DNA from: Leptodontidium sp. MPI-SDFR-AT-0119
Taxonomy: Eukaryota > Ascomycota > Leotiomycetes > Helotiales > Leptodontidiaceae
DNA length: 64,000 bases
Assembly: GCA_020726505.1 (NCBI GenBank)
Contig: JAHLEZ010000001.1
Location: 248,001-312,000 of the forward strand
Direction: 5' to 3'
The stretch's first letter is position 1. Every line of letters begins with the position of its first letter. Below are positions 60,138-64,000 of this stretch, piece after piece. The translations under genes were made by a program, and so were the position numbers. The notes under the pieces were generated by a model. That model saw nothing but the letters and a program-made list of their open reading frames with translations, did no database searches and was not told where the DNA came from.

Positions 60138-60743
60138 ATGGCCAGCGAACATCCTCCAAAACGAGTGCCCGTTGACTCGCGCAAGTCGACAGATGCGCTG
60201 GACTCACAAAGCCGTCAACGGGCCTCAAGTCGAGCCCAGACTCGGAAGACTCGCATCCTCAAACCAGCTCGAAACTATTCGCCCATCCTCAAGAGCGCAA
60301 TACCAGATACAAGATCGAAACTCAAGAGTGTGATAATGAAAGCGGCGGAGGATGGAGAGATCGACCTCGAAATGCCAGCAGTAGATACCCCCGCTCACGC
60401 GACGATGAAGACGACCACAATCCCCACCTCACCATTGCTTCCTTCAAAGACTGAAAAGTTTGTCCCTACCAACACCAACACCGCCTACCCCGAACCGCCG
60501 CCTATGACAGATGAAGAGATGAGAGAAATGCTCGGCGAGGACTACATATCAGACGACGAAGATGATTACGATTCCGGGAATGACTGTATCGACCTGCTAC
60601 CGCTCACCATTTGCAATGGACTAGGTCTGGATTATTGGTTGATCACAACGGCGCCTGGATACAAGGGATGGAAGCACCCAGGACCACTCAAGGATCTCGA
60701 AGATTCCAAATTAGATTCCCCACAGCAATGGGTTGATGAGTAG
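60138..60743 (+). CDS. Small acidic protein of unknown function
   Basis: Single-exon frame of 201 residues. The first 65 residues are basic and Ser/Arg-rich (KRVPVDSRKSTDALDSQSRQ). The middle is Pro/Thr-rich, and an acidic run follows (TDEEMREMLGEDYISDDEDD). The C-terminus is compact and aromatic (LPLTICNGLGLDYWLITTAP, GYKGWKHPGP). A basic-then-acidic disordered protein like this may be nuclear, but no domain is recognised. A slightly longer frame starts at 60099. Confidence 0.65.
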   Translation: MASEHPPKRVPVDSRKSTDALDSQSRQRASSRAQTRKTRILKPARNYSPILKSAIPDTRSKLKSVIMKAAEDGEIDLEMPAVDTPAHATMKTTTIPTSPLLPSKTEKFVPTNTNTAYPEPPPMTDEEMREMLGEDYISDDEDDYDSGNDCIDLLPLTICNGLGLDYWLITTAPGYKGWKHPGPLKDLEDSKLDSPQQWVDE

Positions 60744-60805
60744 AGCTTGCTATGGGTAGGGGAGTCTCCCAGCGAAGGAATGGAGCCTATTACAATGGTG
60801 GCTAA

Positions 60806-61601
60806 TCAGGGGCGTCTGGGTTCGCAGTGCCCTTTGTTTTCATCTGGGAAGTCTGCGTTGGAGTCCACACTGGAGTTGAAGCCCTGAGAATGGCACTCTG
60901 CGGTGTCATTGGTCTCTTGGAATTTGGTGTGGCATATGATATGGTGGAGCAGCTCTGAAAAGAGTATGCCTTTCTCTTCTCCTTCGGTCATCACAGTGGC
61001 GTTTTCGTCATACTCACCGCTTTGAACAAAAGCTTTAGTTGAGCTACTTGTAACTCGGCTTTGCGGGCCAGGGTCGACAGTCCAGTTACCACAAGGTTGT
61101 AAATAAGAATTACTTTGGCATATGGACCTTTTTGTGCTAGTATCCTGACACTCGACTTGCGTGGATCCCTGGCAGGCAAACTGTCCCGTACAACGCGGAC
61201 ATAAGCACTGCAAATTTATGACTTCGGTGTTGCCTTTATCGCACACAGAAAGTCCAACACGAACATCTCTAAAATAACACAAAGTCCCTATTCTCTTCTA
61301 GAGGACTTTCCCCCTCCAATTCTGCCCCTGGCCAGATCACCACCGGTACAGAAGACAGCACTGATGGCCACCGCACCTTAACTTCATCTTGCTTACCATC
61401 AAGGCATACCTCAACCATATAGCTAGCCCAAGTGAGGTTAAAATAAGCTGCAATACTAGTGAAAACGTGCTTGTGCAAATACTCTTCACTGGCAATATTT
61501 CGCTCTTCAGGAACTGCATCGGGCTCAGCATTGGCTGGATGACCTCCAAGGTCCGTCGTCGATTCCGTTGAATCAGTTTTTTTTTTTTGTTTTTTTTGCA
61601 T
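60806..61601 (-). other. Two overlapping frames of doubtful coding value
   Basis: Frames 61601-61269 (starting in a poly-Lys/Gln run made by an A-rich tract) and 61282-60806 (cysteine-rich: CLCPRCTGQFACQG) overlap by 14 bp in different phases. No intron joins them convincingly and no family is recognised. They may be the remains of one gene. Confidence 0.3.
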
Positions 61602-63878
61602 TTCCTTAATCCGCCCCTGAATGCTCTGGTGTTGGCTTTACTGATGGGGGGTAGCTATCATGCTTTGATCGACGTCTTCAATATAATATAATTTTTGTTC
61701 TTGGCCGACCGTTGTGCCTCTCCCTTTAATCTAGCAAGAATGGACATCGCAATGTGGATATAACGTGTGCTACCTGCCTTGATTAAAGTTTCGTTTTAGG
61801 ATAAGTTACGCATGGAACCTAGCGGCTTCTAATGTTTTATACCAGGGGTATATGATTCCCTTGGACGTTGAATACGATGGTGATTGTGGAGCCTGGAGAA
61901 AGACTTTGCTTCAAAAAGTAGAAAATGGGATTTGTTTACTTTTCGCTAAGCACGTGCCACGCCACCACTCACCAGACCTGCGCAGGTGTGTTGGTTCTCA
62001 ATTGAAATCAGGCGCAAGCTGGGGATATGTGCTGGGATAGCGTTTTTGAAGACATACCTCATGACGGGGGACTCTAGTAGCTTGTATAATCAGCATTCTG
62101 CATCCCCTTCCCTCGAGCTGTCCTGTTTTCTACTCTGGCAGATATCCAGTTCCGAACGAGCAACGAACAAAACATCCTCCCCCTTACGCTGCACACTTCA
62201 ACCGTGTATGTTGCATTCACTCTCATTCTGGCACCCTTCGGCCCTAGATGCCGCCTTCTCTCTGGTGCGAATTCCTGCACCGAAATCAAATGGCCATATT
62301 AGATAACTGTTCTTACGACGCAGGAACCCGAGTCCTCCACCGCGCCATATACGGCAAGCAATATCCGACAATGACATTCAAATTACAGTCCTGGGTGTCC
62401 GCGAAACATAACAAGAGGTATTTTTGAGGGGAACACTTGGGGTTCTATGTTGGTTGTGAGGATCTCGCGTCAGCCGCTGAAGGCCACAGTGCTGATCGCA
62501 TCGACGCGTTAGACACCTCGGATGATGATGGCTTCCCGGTCTGTGGAGATGCAATTAGTCAGATTTGGTTAGGGGGTGTTGCAAATAGCTTTTAAGGAGT
62601 ACTAAAGACAGGTACATGACAAAGAATGGTTTGGATTGGGAAGGGGGATTGGTCTCGACGATGATTGTTGGCAGGGTCATCAAAATTAACTGAGTTCAGA
62701 AGGAGCTAGTGTTTATCCCATATTCATGGTATTGGACGACGGGTTTTTCGACAATGTACTCAAGCTACGTCTTCCAGCTCTTGAGCTGACGGAAATATGG
62801 CAGGTGAATTTCGATAGTTTTGAGAGAATGAGCGAGAGCCATGTGCACAGGGGATATCCAGCGAAAACAAGCAACGAAGCGATCCTTGTTACAACCGGTA
62901 CAGTAATTTTACAAACCCATACATGTTTACAGGCGACATTGTGAGCCACCCTGTACAGGGCAGTGTCCACACTCACTCTCACGCTGGGTAAAATAACAGC
63001 TCCTCGAAAGCACAAAAAGAGCAACCTTACAAAGAGTTCAACCAAGGAGAAACTTACATGCAACAACTCATCGAATACGAACCCTATTCCCTAAATATCA
63101 GCGACTCGTCCGGAAGATCCAGAACAAGATCCTCGTCTGTCTGCGAAGACATTTACATCCGCCTTTCAAAAGATATCGAGAGCCCTGGTGTGTTATTTTC
63201 TGAGAACACTAACAACAGAAACGCTAAGGATATTGTTGAGCAGATGAAGTTGGAACTCTTTCTTCTCAAAGAAGCACGGCTAGGGTTAAAAAACGCTTCC
63301 GAGCAAGCTAGAGATGAAATTGTTCCTTGGCCACACATGACCTGGATACTCGGAGGGACTTGTCGGCCATGTTCGCAGTGATTACCGAGCACTCCAGTCA
63401 CGAACTTTGAGTCAGATTCCAAAGTTCTCACCAATCATAAAAAGATCCTAGAAGCGGTACGGAGGAGTGCCAACTCACGCCTCGCCACCCTTTTGCATGC
63501 CGTTTCCTCCCGTCAAGAGAACGAATGGATAATCGAAGGAAATTTATAGCTTACCGAAAAAATCTGTTGAATTCAGGACCAGCAGTAGAACTAGAAGATA
63601 GCATTACGTAGAAGTAAGGTAAGTTGGCGTAAAATCAAAACGGAGTTAGCAAAAAGGCGGACTGTAAAAAAAGATCCCGGACAACGACTGGATGATACAA
63701 CATGATGACAGCATACACGACAGTGACAACTCACCCCTCTTCCACAACAGAGCAGAGCAGAGCTCGAGTGCCGATCTATCAGTTCAGAAAGAACGGTGAA
63801 CACTGCTGCACAGTGATAAATATATGATGTGATAAAAACTACAACGCCATGCAATGCAGATGATCAACCGTAGAAGTG
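61602..63878. other. 2.3 kb with no assignable gene
   Basis: The plus-strand frames 62726-62944 and 63058-63381 (with IVEQMKLELFLLKEARLGLK) look mildly coding-like, but no exon chain, start or family could be established. Confidence 0.35.
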
Positions 63879-63904
63879 ATGTACTGTAAGATCTTACAGT
63901 ACAT
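63879..63904. repeat. 26 bp perfect palindrome
   Basis: The half-site ATGTACTGTAAGA is followed directly by its exact reverse complement. Nearby, 63934-63953 adds further overlapping AGTAC repeats. Confidence 0.9.
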
Positions 63905-64000
63905 ACGCCGTGTGACCGAGAGGTCGTTGTAGTAAGTACAGTACTCAGTACTCCACAGTAAGTGGTGAAGCGGGGACAAAGAAAAAGGGAAAAGAGCCCC

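Noticed and set aside
62726..63381. Two plus-strand frames as exons of one gene, with a faint resemblance of the following sequence to the C-terminus of the His-Me gene
   Set aside because: No in-phase splice joins them, and the resemblance rests on a handful of residues (EHSSHE versus EHTSHE).
1..64000. CRISPR arrays, bacterial operons or phage genes
   Set aside because: Gene structure is eukaryotic with spliceosomal introns throughout; no regularly spaced repeat arrays were seen.

Overview
The window is nuclear DNA of a filamentous ascomycete (Pezizomycotina; Leotiomycetes would fit, but that is inference). The genes are cut by many short introns, mostly 46-100 bp with GT/AG ends and CTRAY-type branch sites. 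The families are typically fungal: a non-reducing polyketide synthase, five Zn2Cys6 regulators, sugar and oligopeptide transporters, a DUF6594 protein and secreted glycoside hydrolases. Gene models were spliced by hand. Wherever coordinates are given as firm, exon lengths sum to a whole reading frame.

Layout. 0-1.8 kb: 3' end of a non-reducing PKS (product-template domain, one ACP, no thioesterase). 1.98-2.9 kb: AT-rich, RIP-like decayed repeat. 3.9-11.3 kb: small metabolic genes: an AKR7-type aldo-keto reductase, a membrane-anchored MOSC (mARC-like) protein, a zeta-class GST/maleylacetoacetate isomerase, a TauD/TfdA dioxygenase and a dienelactone hydrolase. 12.3-22.3 kb: a Zn2Cys6 regulator, a secreted GH27 alpha-galactosidase, two divergent Zn2Cys6 regulators and a GH16 glucanase broken by one nonsense codon. 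23.9-31 kb: a decayed Kre9/KNH-type surface protein and two tandem paralogous MFS sugar transporters, one broken. 31.8-36.5 kb: two more Zn2Cys6 regulators on opposite strands. 36.5-39.8 kb: gene-poor. 39.8-48.4 kb: an OPT transporter, an orphan protein with an HExxH motif and a DUF6594 protein. 48.5-55.3 kb: decayed repeats around a gene carrying a His-Me homing-endonuclease-type zinc loop, plus a tRNA-Pro-like relic. 55.4-59.7 kb: three copies of an unrecognised gene family, all broken. 59.8-64 kb: one small acidic protein and otherwise little.

Two themes link the genes. First, sugar and aromatic catabolism with local regulators: alpha-galactosidase, glucanase and sugar transporters interleaved with Zn2Cys6 factors, and ring- or lactone-processing enzymes near the PKS. 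Second, decay: single TGG-to-TAG or CAG-to-TAG changes in CpA context (GH16 and the orphan family), a G-to-T nonsense in a transporter, frameshifts in the Kre9-like gene, and dispersed repeats that differ by transitions. Together these suggest a fast-evolving accessory region that has seen RIP-like mutation. The orphan family at 55.4-59.7 kb, the HExxH orphan and the His-Me zinc-loop gene are the best candidates for something undescribed. None can be assigned a function from sequence alone.
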